From an uncultured Bacillota bacterium (GTDB lineage: Bacteria > Bacillota > Clostridia > Peptostreptococcales > Anaerovoracaceae), in assembly GCA_958448635.1 (NCBI GenBank), contig CAUDEQ010000039.1, positions 1-18,136 of the forward strand: a stretch of 18,136 nt of DNA, written 5' to 3'. Under the pieces are notes generated by a model, which saw only the letters and a list, made by a program, of their open reading frames with translations, ran no database searches and was not told where the DNA came from. How positions within the stretch are numbered: position 1 is the stretch's first letter; every line of letters begins with the position of its first letter. Shown one piece after another: positions 1 through 6,243 of this stretch. A program made the translations under genes and the position numbers.

Positions 1-41
1 TCTGCGCCGTTGATGTTCAGCGTCATTTTCATTAAATTCAT
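1..41 (-). CDS. Partial CDS, 5' end only (possible molybdo-hydroxylase [2Fe-2S] subunit)
   Basis: Reading leftward, a GGAGG ribosome site lies five bases before an ATG at 41-39. The frame stays open for 13 codons (MNLMKMTLNINGA) to the window edge. The start pattern M-K-x-T-L-N-I-N-G is typical of the plant-type ferredoxin-like small subunit of xanthine dehydrogenase/CO dehydrogenase family enzymes, but 13 residues are too few to prove it. ATGs at codons 4 and 6 are alternative starts, though codon 1 has the best spacing to the ribosome site. The rest of the gene lies outside the window. That a gene starts here is fairly likely; the family is a guess. Confidence 0.5.
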   Translation of the reverse strand, partial: MNLMKMTLNINGA

Positions 42-93
42 AATAGCCTCCGTTTTCTCGCGTAACTTTTACACTGGCAGCGAATAAATTCAG

Positions 94-123
94 ATGACTG
101 CTTATATTTCAATAAGCAGTCAT
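94..123. repeat. Perfect 12-bp inverted repeat, 6-nt loop
   Basis: ATGACTGCTTAT (94-105) and its exact reverse complement ATAAGCAGTCAT (112-123) flank ATTTCA. There is no U-rich tail on either side, so it does not look like an intrinsic terminator. It lies 53-82 bases upstream of the leftward start codon at 41, beside or overlapping a possible -10 element. It is therefore either an operator or a leader-RNA hairpin. Confidence 0.7.
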
Positions 124-146
124 ATTTAAGGAGTTTCTAATGTCAA
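119..146 (-). promoter_or_regulatory. Possible promoter of the left-edge gene
   Basis: A consensus -35 TTGACA reads leftward from 146-141. The best -10 is TATGAC at 124-119 after a 16-base spacer, matching four of six positions. The -10 falls inside one arm of the inverted repeat at 94-123. The -35 is good but the -10 weak, so the call is tentative. Confidence 0.3.
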
Positions 147-392
147 CATGAAAAAAAGAGTCATGTATACCATTGATTGATTTATTATATATTATTTTCG
201 TAATATAGATACCGACTTAAGTTTCTTTTCCACTATCTTTAAGTATATATTTACTTTAATTCAGAAATAAATATTGAATGTGCAAGTTGTATTTACTGCG
301 TAATAACAAAGTTAATTTCCTAAAAGTCTCTTATTTATCAAGCTTTATTGATATTCTGTCATATAAGCGCAGAGTACTGTTTCCTCTGTAGC

Positions 393-422
393 AAAAATCG
401 CTTCCCTACTGTTGGAAAGCGA
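393..422 (-). terminator. Rho-independent terminator after pepD
   Basis: Read leftward, TCGCTTTCC (422-414) pairs with GGAAGCGA (405-398) around loop AACAGTAG, with one bulged base, and is followed by TTTTT (397-393). It lies about 150 bases beyond the pepD stop codon, with no gene in between. Confidence 0.65.
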
Positions 423-570
423 CTTTTAAGAAATGAAGTTACAAGTTTGGAAGTTTACTACATGGTCTTTATTTGCATTGTCTTACCGTCTTGTTGATTG
501 GAGTATATTGTATCTGATATAAATAAACTACAGCTTTAAGTACATTGTTTTTTATACTCCGGTATAACCC

Positions 571-2070
571 CTATTCCTCTTCCTCAAACTCCCTGTCGAG
601 ATTTTCGAGGAGCTGTTTTAAAAAGCACCACACCTTGTGTACCGATGAAACCGATACGCACTCGTTCACGGAATGAAAATACCAGCAGTTGGCTCCTATG
701 GATATGGCATCAAGATGAGGAAGCTTTTCCAGAAGACATCCACACTCTATGCCGGCATGTACGGCCACAGGCTTCAGCTTTTCATCGAATAACTCCCTGT
801 ATGTCTTCACTGCCAGCTGTCGCAGATCGGATCTGCGCCTGTAATTCCACGCAGGATAAGGTGCGAACAGCTCCACCTTGGCTTCCAGCAGCTCTGAAAG
901 AGCCATTATCTTTTCTATGATGAAGTTTCTGGATGATATATGGGAATACCTTATTTCTCCCACCAGTACGAAGAAGTTCTCTCCTGAGCGCATCACACCC
1001 TGATTTATGGAGCTTTCCACCAGACCCCTCATGTCGAGAGCGCCGTTCATCTCCATGATACCGTTGGGAACGAGGTAGACCAGCTTCAACAGCTTTCTGA
1101 AGCTGGGATAATACATATATCTGCCTGTATAAGGTCCCATAGCTCTTATCTTTACGTTAAGATGAGGCGCCGTCACCTGATACTCTGCCCGAAATGCGTT
1201 CTGCAGTCTTTCCATCAGCTCCTCCAGCTTTTCCGTCTGCTCCCTATCGATGAGTATCACGCCTTTCGTCTCTCTGGGTATAGCCACCCGTGATGTTCCA
1301 CCTTCTATCGATACAAGCTCCGCCTCCAGTTCGGCCTCATAAAGCCTTAGCGTTCTCCAGAAAAGCTCATTGGCGTTGCCCCTGGCCTTGTGGATATCTC
1401 CGCCGGAATGGCCGCCTGTCAGATTTTCTATCTTCACCTCATAAGCCATCATCTCATATTCTGCCGTCTCATAAGATATGGGCAGCTTTATTTTCACTCC
1501 GATGCCGCCGCATCCGCTGACCAGCACCTGGTCGTCCACGAAATAATCCAGGTTTATCAGATAATCTCCGTCGAAAAGCCTTCCGTCCACCGTCTCGATT
1601 CCCTTGAAGGTGGATTCCTCCTTCACGGTGAACAGCACCTCCAGCGGCGGATGCTTCAGCTCTTTGTCCTCAAGGATCGCCAGCGCCAGCGATACGCCTA
1701 TTCCATCGTCAGCGCCTATGCTGGTCTGCCCTCTGCCGGAAAGTATGTCATCGTCGAGATACAGCTCTATGGGATCCTTTTCAAAATCGTGCTTCGAATC
1801 CGATGCCTTTTCACATACCATGTCCATGTGAGCCTGAAGTATGACTCCCGGAAGGCCTTCGTAGCCGTGGGCTGCCGGCTTGTATATGATGATATTCAGA
1901 TTCTCATCCTGCACGCACCTGAGACCTCGCTCCTCCGCCCAGTGCTTCAGATAATCGCTCATCTCCCTTTCATTACCCGATCCGTGTGGTATACGGCATA
2001 TCCTGCCGAAATGCCTGAACACAGGATGCTCCATTAATTCTTCAATGCCTCCAAATTCCGTCTTTTCCAT
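571..2070 (-). CDS. pepD: Aminoacyl-histidine dipeptidase (M20 family, PepD-like)
   Basis: A 499-residue metallopeptidase of the M20 PepD group, usually about 485 residues. These cytosolic zinc enzymes cleave Xaa-His and other dipeptides, the last step of peptide use. Visible metal-site motifs are QAHMDMVCEK (His81, Asp83), SIGADDGIG (Asp121), the catalytic-base pair KEEST (Glu151/152), GGHSGGDIHKARGNA in the lid/dimerisation part, and HAGIECG plus a late FHSVNE histidine. The start at 2070 is chosen because AAGGAT sits nine bases upstream; an upstream ATG at 2130 would add 20 Lys-rich residues unlike the family. The gene has its own promoter (2156-2184) and terminator (393-422), so it appears monocistronic despite lying downstream of the GRE operon. 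PepD specificity within M20 is inferred from motifs only. Confidence 0.9.
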   Translation of the reverse strand: MEKTEFGGIEELMEHPVFRHFGRICRIPHGSGNEREMSDYLKHWAEERGLRCVQDENLNIIIYKPAAHGYEGLPGVILQAHMDMVCEKASDSKHDFEKDPIELYLDDDILSGRGQTSIGADDGIGVSLALAILEDKELKHPPLEVLFTVKEESTFKGIETVDGRLFDGDYLINLDYFVDDQVLVSGCGGIGVKIKLPISYETAEYEMMAYEVKIENLTGGHSGGDIHKARGNANELFWRTLRLYEAELEAELVSIEGGTSRVAIPRETKGVILIDREQTEKLEELMERLQNAFRAEYQVTAPHLNVKIRAMGPYTGRYMYYPSFRKLLKLVYLVPNGIMEMNGALDMRGLVESSINQGVMRSGENFFVLVGEIRYSHISSRNFIIEKIMALSELLEAKVELFAPYPAWNYRRRSDLRQLAVKTYRELFDEKLKPVAVHAGIECGCLLEKLPHLDAISIGANCWYFHSVNECVSVSSVHKVWCFLKQLLENLDREFEEEE

Positions 2071-2155
2071 AATTATCACATCCTTTTTTATCGATCCATA
2101 CATCTGTTTTTTCTGTTTTTTTCGAGGCATGGACGATGCAGCTCATGCCATCTGT

Positions 2156-2184
2156 AATATACACCTTTGGCCTGTGAATTTCAA
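2156..2184 (-). promoter_or_regulatory. Promoter of pepD
   Basis: Leftward TTGAAA (2184-2179), a 17-base spacer and TATATT (2161-2156). The predicted start near 2149 gives a leader of about 80 bases before the ATG at 2070. It lies just past the terminator of the upstream GRE gene, which supports separate transcription. Confidence 0.65.
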
Positions 2185-2283
2185 ACAGTTGTTTTTTTGC
2201 AAAGCGCCACCGGCCCCTTCGTTTCGGCTTCGCCGTAGCTTTGCTGAGTTCGGAATCTTCGCTTTCGCCCCTATCCGCTTCGT

Positions 2284-2332
2284 AAAATGCAAAAGCCCCT
2301 GTTTTGCCGTATATCAGGCTCAACAGAGGCTC
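2284..2332 (-). terminator. Terminator of the GRE operon
   Basis: Leftward AGCCTCTGTT (2331-2322) pairs with AACAGGGGCT (2303-2294) with one G-U. A further GCC/GGC pair is separated by a small internal loop, and the end loop is TGATATAC. The T-rich run TTTTGCATTTT follows. It starts about 40 bases after the GRE stop codon. Confidence 0.75.
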
Positions 2333-2371
2333 ATATTTCATTTATTCTATTCTTTGCCGCTCTTATTCTTC

Positions 2372-4975
2372 TTACCCGAAGGAAAGCTCGGTCCTGTTGA
2401 TGAGATCCATCTGCAGCGCCTCACCCAGCTCTACAAAGTATGCGCTGTAGCCGGCAACTCTCACCAGCATATCCTTGTATTTTTCAGGCTCCTTCATGGC
2501 AGCTCTCATGGTATCTGAGCTCATGATATTGAACTGCACATGCATAGGCTCGCCCTCCAGATATGCATCTATGAAGCTGATCAGATTGTCTCTTCCCACC
2601 GTGCCCTCCACAGCGTCCTGCGGGAATTTCATGTTCAGCAACGTTCCGTTGGTGGCGAGACTGTGATCGACCTTGGACACGGAGTTTGCTATCGCCGTCG
2701 GGCCGCATATGTCATGGGAGCCCATGGCCGTGTGTACAGGTCCCATGTTGTCCGATATGGCCTCCCCGGCCTTTCTTCCGTCCAGTGATGCATTGGTATT
2801 GAGACCCATTCCAACATTGGCGCTGACGGAATACACTCCGGGTGTGAATTCACCGCCTCGTATGGTCTTTCTTCCGGACAGATTTTTGCAGTAACATTCG
2901 AACATGAAGCGGAACAGCTCGTCAGCATAATCGTCATCGTTTCCGTAGTGATGCACCTTGGAGCTGTTAACCAGAGCGTACAACACATCGTGACCTTCCC
3001 AGTTGTCCTTCACCGCCTGCAGCAGCTCCGCTCCCGTATATCTCTTTTCGTCGAAAACCAGCTGCTTTATAACCGCCAGGGAATCGGCGCATGTGGCTAT
3101 GCCGCTGGCCTGAGGCCCTATGCCGTTGTACAGAGTTCCTCCTGCCGTCACATCTACGCCATTCTCAAGACAGCCTTCAAAGAACGCTGAAACGTAAGGC
3201 AGCGGCTTTCTCTGGCGATGAGCCATATCCACGATGTTCATGGTGCTGCACATCTGATCGTTCCAGTATTTGAACTGCTTATCCACGCTTTCCAGCACCT
3301 CATCGAAGCTCTTGTAAGTCTCCAGGCTTCCCGTATCAGGGCCGAGATGTCCGCCGACGGCTCCGCACATTTCCCATCTCTGGCAGTGAGATCCGCAGTC
3401 AAGACATCTGCCTCCGTTGAGGACCATCTCCATGAACTTCACGGTATTTATATACGAAGCATCATGCCAGCCGTACTCCCTTCCCGGAAGGTTTGGCTCA
3501 ACGCAGCCCACCACGGCATAATCTCTGGCTTCTTCCAGGGACATTCCCTTTCTCATCATCGCCTTGATGGTAGGGCCGTCGTTGAAGATCTTCGGATGTC
3601 CGTAGCCTGCCCTGATGCATTCCACGGTCTTCACCTTCAGCTCATATGGCGTATTCTCATGCATCCTGACGAGAAGCCAAGGACACATCATTCTTGTGTG
3701 AACAGATGCCTCCAGCAGCATCATGGTCAGATCGTTGGTGACGTCATTACCGTCCTTGTCCACGCCTCCTATGGTGAGACATTCTCCTCCAAAGCCTCTG
3801 CCCTGTCTTACCTTGGCAGTTCCCCCGTCCCTGATCTTGGTCGGGTTGTTCATCTTTACATATGTCACTTCCAGCAGCTCCTGAGCGAAATCCTTTGTTA
3901 TGACGCCCTCTCTGATATCCTTCTCGTAATACGGATACAGCCACTGATCCATCCTGCCGTAGGATATGGAATGGCCGTTGCTTTCTATCTGAGTCATGGT
4001 GGTGGCGAAATTGAACAGCTGCAAAGCCTGCCAGAAGCTCTTTGCCGGCCCTCCTGCTATCTGCCTGCAGTTATCTGCCATTTCCAGCAGTTCTCTGCTT
4101 CTCTTGTAAAAGCTTTCCGCTTCGGCCTTGAGCTTTTCCTTTTCCTCGCCCTGCTTTTCCTGAGCCTTTCTCGCTAAAGCCTCAGCCGCCTCACCGACCT
4201 CTGCAGCCTTTTCATCTGCCAGCTTTGCATACCTTCCTATGTATTTCACAGCCGCCTCATGGCATATGATGACCGCCTTGTAAAACTCGCGCTTTTCAGC
4301 ATAGTGAGGATCTGCCTTATCCAGGCGCTCTATCCCCGCCTTTGCCTCTGCGATCATGCCGTTGAAGCCTATTCTGAGTATCTTTTCATAATTCATGACG
4401 AAGTGTCCCACACCGCCGTAATGATACAGGTTGGTCTGGAATATCTTCTTGCCCGACTGAGAGCCCTTCAACTGCTCATCATCCAGATATGAATTCACAA
4501 GATCATCCACAGCCTTGCCCTTCCAGTACTGACAAAGCTCTATGAATTCCTCTCTGTCCTCATCGCTGACGAAGTAAAACTGATCGTGCTCCCTTTCCTC
4601 GAAGGGCTCATAGAGCGCCTCGTGAAGCAGCCAGTTCACCGAAAACTCAGGATATTGAGGAGACGCCTTGGCCGGCGCCGCAATCTCGCCCAGGATCAGG
4701 TCATCATCATAGATGTGGAGACTCGCCTTCATGAGAATCGCCTCAAATGCTCTGGCGCACCTTATCTTCGCTGTACAGTTCTCGTTCTCCCTGTAAGCCT
4801 CCGTCACGTTTCTCATTCTTTCCACGTCGATATCGAAACGTCGGTCCAGAAATCTCTGACGCAGCCTGTTTACCCTGGGATACGGCGACCAGTCCTCGTG
4901 ACCCACCTTATATCCTGTTCCGTATGTCTTATCGTAGCTTTCAGTACCTGAAGCCGGCGTATGTACCATGTTCAT
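2372..4975 (-). CDS. Glycyl radical enzyme, glycerol/propanediol-dehydratase-like, substrate unassigned
   Basis: An 867-residue member of the pyruvate-formate-lyase-like family: oxygen-sensitive cytosolic enzymes that use a glycyl radical and an active-site thiyl radical. Seen: C-terminal RVAGYSAYF with radical Gly842, and GCVEP with Cys491/Glu493. Trp-His-Asp has Asp505 exactly 14 residues after the Cys, matching Cys433/Asp447 of Clostridium butyricum glycerol dehydratase. GVGH (His191) and NGHS (His335-Ser336) also match that enzyme's substrate-site residues. CutC lacks the GWHD, HypD has GCVET, and HPAD differs strongly, so those look unlikely; a diol dehydratase or a relative such as a sulfonate C-S lyase remains possible. 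Odd points are a CLDCGSHCQRWEMC insertion (Cys524, 527, 531, 537) and a charged Ala/Glu/Lys insertion at about 250-295. The ATG at 4975 has AAAGGTG five bases upstream; an upstream GTG at 5026 lacks a good site. It lies 47 bases after its activase gene. Confidence 0.88.
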   Translation of the reverse strand: MNMVHTPASGTESYDKTYGTGYKVGHEDWSPYPRVNRLRQRFLDRRFDIDVERMRNVTEAYRENENCTAKIRCARAFEAILMKASLHIYDDDLILGEIAAPAKASPQYPEFSVNWLLHEALYEPFEEREHDQFYFVSDEDREEFIELCQYWKGKAVDDLVNSYLDDEQLKGSQSGKKIFQTNLYHYGGVGHFVMNYEKILRIGFNGMIAEAKAGIERLDKADPHYAEKREFYKAVIICHEAAVKYIGRYAKLADEKAAEVGEAAEALARKAQEKQGEEKEKLKAEAESFYKRSRELLEMADNCRQIAGGPAKSFWQALQLFNFATTMTQIESNGHSISYGRMDQWLYPYYEKDIREGVITKDFAQELLEVTYVKMNNPTKIRDGGTAKVRQGRGFGGECLTIGGVDKDGNDVTNDLTMMLLEASVHTRMMCPWLLVRMHENTPYELKVKTVECIRAGYGHPKIFNDGPTIKAMMRKGMSLEEARDYAVVGCVEPNLPGREYGWHDASYINTVKFMEMVLNGGRCLDCGSHCQRWEMCGAVGGHLGPDTGSLETYKSFDEVLESVDKQFKYWNDQMCSTMNIVDMAHRQRKPLPYVSAFFEGCLENGVDVTAGGTLYNGIGPQASGIATCADSLAVIKQLVFDEKRYTGAELLQAVKDNWEGHDVLYALVNSSKVHHYGNDDDYADELFRFMFECYCKNLSGRKTIRGGEFTPGVYSVSANVGMGLNTNASLDGRKAGEAISDNMGPVHTAMGSHDICGPTAIANSVSKVDHSLATNGTLLNMKFPQDAVEGTVGRDNLISFIDAYLEGEPMHVQFNIMSSDTMRAAMKEPEKYKDMLVRVAGYSAYFVELGEALQMDLINRTELSFG

Positions 4976-5022
4976 ATGCTCACCTTTATCTTTCAAATAT
5001 TCGTTCTTCAATATGAAGTCTT

Positions 5023-5916
5023 TCACCTTACGGCTACAGCCTCCTTAGTGCCGACAACGCATCGTATCCCCCGCTCGTTGAAATACATGGCCGCCTTTCT
5101 TACCGACCGGCTGAAGCTTTCCCTGTCAAAGCTCATGTCTGCCATGGGGTATTCCATGGAAAGGGATGCGTACTTTTCTTCGCCCAGCCGCATGAATTCC
5201 AGAAGCTGCAGCTGCATTATGCTGCTGTCCGGACGATCTGCACCTAGGCGATGTATTATGAAATCGGCGGTTTTCTCCAGATTGCCCATATCATCGTTCA
5301 CACCGGGTATCACCGGTATTCTGATGATTAGAGGTTTTTTTGATTCGGCAACCATGACGATGTTGTCCAGTATATCCTCGTTTCCAACGCCTGTGTATCT
5401 GCGGTGTTTCTCGCTGTCCATGAGCTTGATATCGGTTATTGCCATATCAGCATATTCCATCACTGATTCTACAGTTTCCCGCAGCGCATATAGCGATGAT
5501 TCGACACAGGTGTGTATGCCCTCATTGCGGCACATTTTCAGCACCTGCCTCGTAAAGTCCGGCTGAAGCATCGGCTCTCCGCCGGATATGGTTACGCCGC
5601 CGCCTGATCTCTCGTAGTAGCTTCGGTCTCTGCGGATAATTTCCATAGCCTCCTCAGCCGTCAGCCTCATGCCCCACTGCTTAAGCGCATCTGCAGGGCA
5701 AAGCTCAGCATCCTTTCTTAGTCCGCCGCAAAGCCCGCATTTATCGGGGCCCAGACATTTCGATTGGTAGTAGCCTGTCTGCACATCCACAGACAAGCCC
5801 TCCGGATTGCCGCACCATCTGCATCTCAAGGGGCATCCCTTCAGAAACAGCTCCGTCCTTATGCCGGGACCATCGTGTATCGTATATCGTTGTATGTTAA
5901 AAACAGTTCCCACCAT
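5023..5916 (-). CDS. Glycyl-radical enzyme activating enzyme (radical SAM)
   Basis: A 297-residue radical-SAM activase that installs the glycyl radical on its partner by abstracting hydrogen with a 5'-deoxyadenosyl radical. Seen: N-terminal FNIQRYTIHDGPGIRT and GCPLRCRWC with the CxxxCxxC triad Cys28/32/35. An insert has Cys54, Cys60, Cys63 and Cys73, followed by TISGGEP (SAM-binding), DIKLMD and RIPVIPGVND. Long-type activases usually have two ferredoxin-like clusters (eight Cys) in this insert; only four are seen here. The ATG at 5916 follows GGAGGAG at ideal spacing. The gene is first in the operon, directly behind a near-consensus promoter, and ends 47 bases before the GRE start, so the pair is almost certainly functional together. 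Confidence 0.93.
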   Translation of the reverse strand: MVGTVFNIQRYTIHDGPGIRTELFLKGCPLRCRWCGNPEGLSVDVQTGYYQSKCLGPDKCGLCGGLRKDAELCPADALKQWGMRLTAEEAMEIIRRDRSYYERSGGGVTISGGEPMLQPDFTRQVLKMCRNEGIHTCVESSLYALRETVESVMEYADMAITDIKLMDSEKHRRYTGVGNEDILDNIVMVAESKKPLIIRIPVIPGVNDDMGNLEKTADFIIHRLGADRPDSSIMQLQLLEFMRLGEEKYASLSMEYPMADMSFDRESFSRSVRKAAMYFNERGIRCVVGTKEAVAVR

Positions 5917-5934
5917 AAGCTCCTCCGATTATCT

Positions 5935-5963
5935 ATTATAGTATAGATTGAAAAGTTGTGCAA
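5935..5963 (-). promoter_or_regulatory. Promoter of the activase-GRE operon
   Basis: Leftward TTGCAC (5963-5958), a spacer of exactly 17 bases and a perfect TATAAT (5940-5935). The leader to the ATG at 5916 is only about 10-15 bases and is mostly the ribosome site. I see no operator or riboswitch in it. Confidence 0.8.
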
Positions 5964-6081
5964 GGAATAAAGGCCTGACAGCGAGTATTCCGGCGACAGA
6001 CCTAGCTCCCTATAACCTCGCTTTCAGTATTCCGATACATCTGCTGTATCGTTATTTTCTCTGTGGCGGCTTGTCTCACAC

Positions 6082-6107
6082 AAAAAGCGGCCGCTAACGA
6101 CCGCTTT
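6082..6107 (-). terminator. Terminator of the NSS symporter operon
   Basis: Leftward AAAGCGGTC pairs with GGCCGCTTT (one G-U) around a GTTAGC loop, followed by TTTTT-GTG. It begins 23 bases past the stop of the small-subunit gene and lies before the promoter of the activase operon, so the two units are separated. Confidence 0.8.
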
Positions 6108-6129
6108 CTTGAATATTGCTTGCTTATCT

Positions 6130-6243
6130 CTACTTGTTGTTTCCTTTTTTACTGCATTTGAATGATATGGCGCAGGATACTGCGAAACCTCCCCACAGAC
6201 CAACACAGCCGATTATCATCATAATGATTGCACTTGTACTCAT
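6130..6243 (-). CDS. MetS-like small subunit of NSS amino-acid transporter (37 aa)
   Basis: A 37-codon gene: start MSTSAIIMMIIGCVGLWGG, one hydrophobic helix, then a Cys/Lys-rich tail ending KKGNNK. Known family: small single-helix subunits (MetS type) accompany NSS methionine/alanine importers such as MetP of Corynebacterium glutamicum; the S-A-I-x-M-M and LWGG patterns fit this type. AGAAGGAGGT lies six bases upstream of the ATG, inside the end of the symporter gene. The ATG overlaps the symporter stop as TAATG, so translation is coupled. Function as a required accessory subunit is inferred from the pairing. Confidence 0.82.
   Translation of the reverse strand: MSTSAIIMMIIGCVGLWGGFAVSCAISFKCSKKGNNK

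Larger units (their letters stand above)
42..570. other. AT-rich intergenic region, no gene seen
   Basis: This spacer of about 530 bases separates two leftward genes. No frame gives a convincing protein. It holds a terminator hairpin for the dipeptidase gene (393-422), a TTGACA hexamer, and a perfect inverted repeat (94-123) in the presumed leader of the gene at the left edge. The middle, about 150-390, is very AT-rich and I see nothing definable in it. Confidence 0.6.

Noticed and set aside
544..566. TTATAC/GTATAA hairpin just after the pepD stop as terminator
   Set aside because: Only six AT-rich pairs, and on the pepD strand it is followed by A, not T; the hairpin at 393-422 is far better.
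2071..2130. 20-residue N-terminal extension of PepD from an upstream ATG
   Set aside because: No ribosome site for the upstream ATG, while the ATG at 2070 has AAGGAT at good spacing and gives the normal family start and length.
2042..2341. 99-codon leftward frame between the GRE and pepD genes
   Set aside because: It covers the GRE terminator and the pepD promoter, has no ribosome site, overlaps the pepD start and has a biased Lys/Arg composition with no recognisable fold.
3218..4177. 319-codon rightward frame opposite the GRE gene
   Set aside because: Antisense shadow of a strongly supported coding gene, rich in His, Ser and Leu, with no motifs or ribosome site.
4976..5026. Upstream GTG start for the GRE overlapping the activase stop
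   Set aside because: Only a weak GTAAG precedes it; the ATG at 4975 has AAAGGTG five bases upstream.
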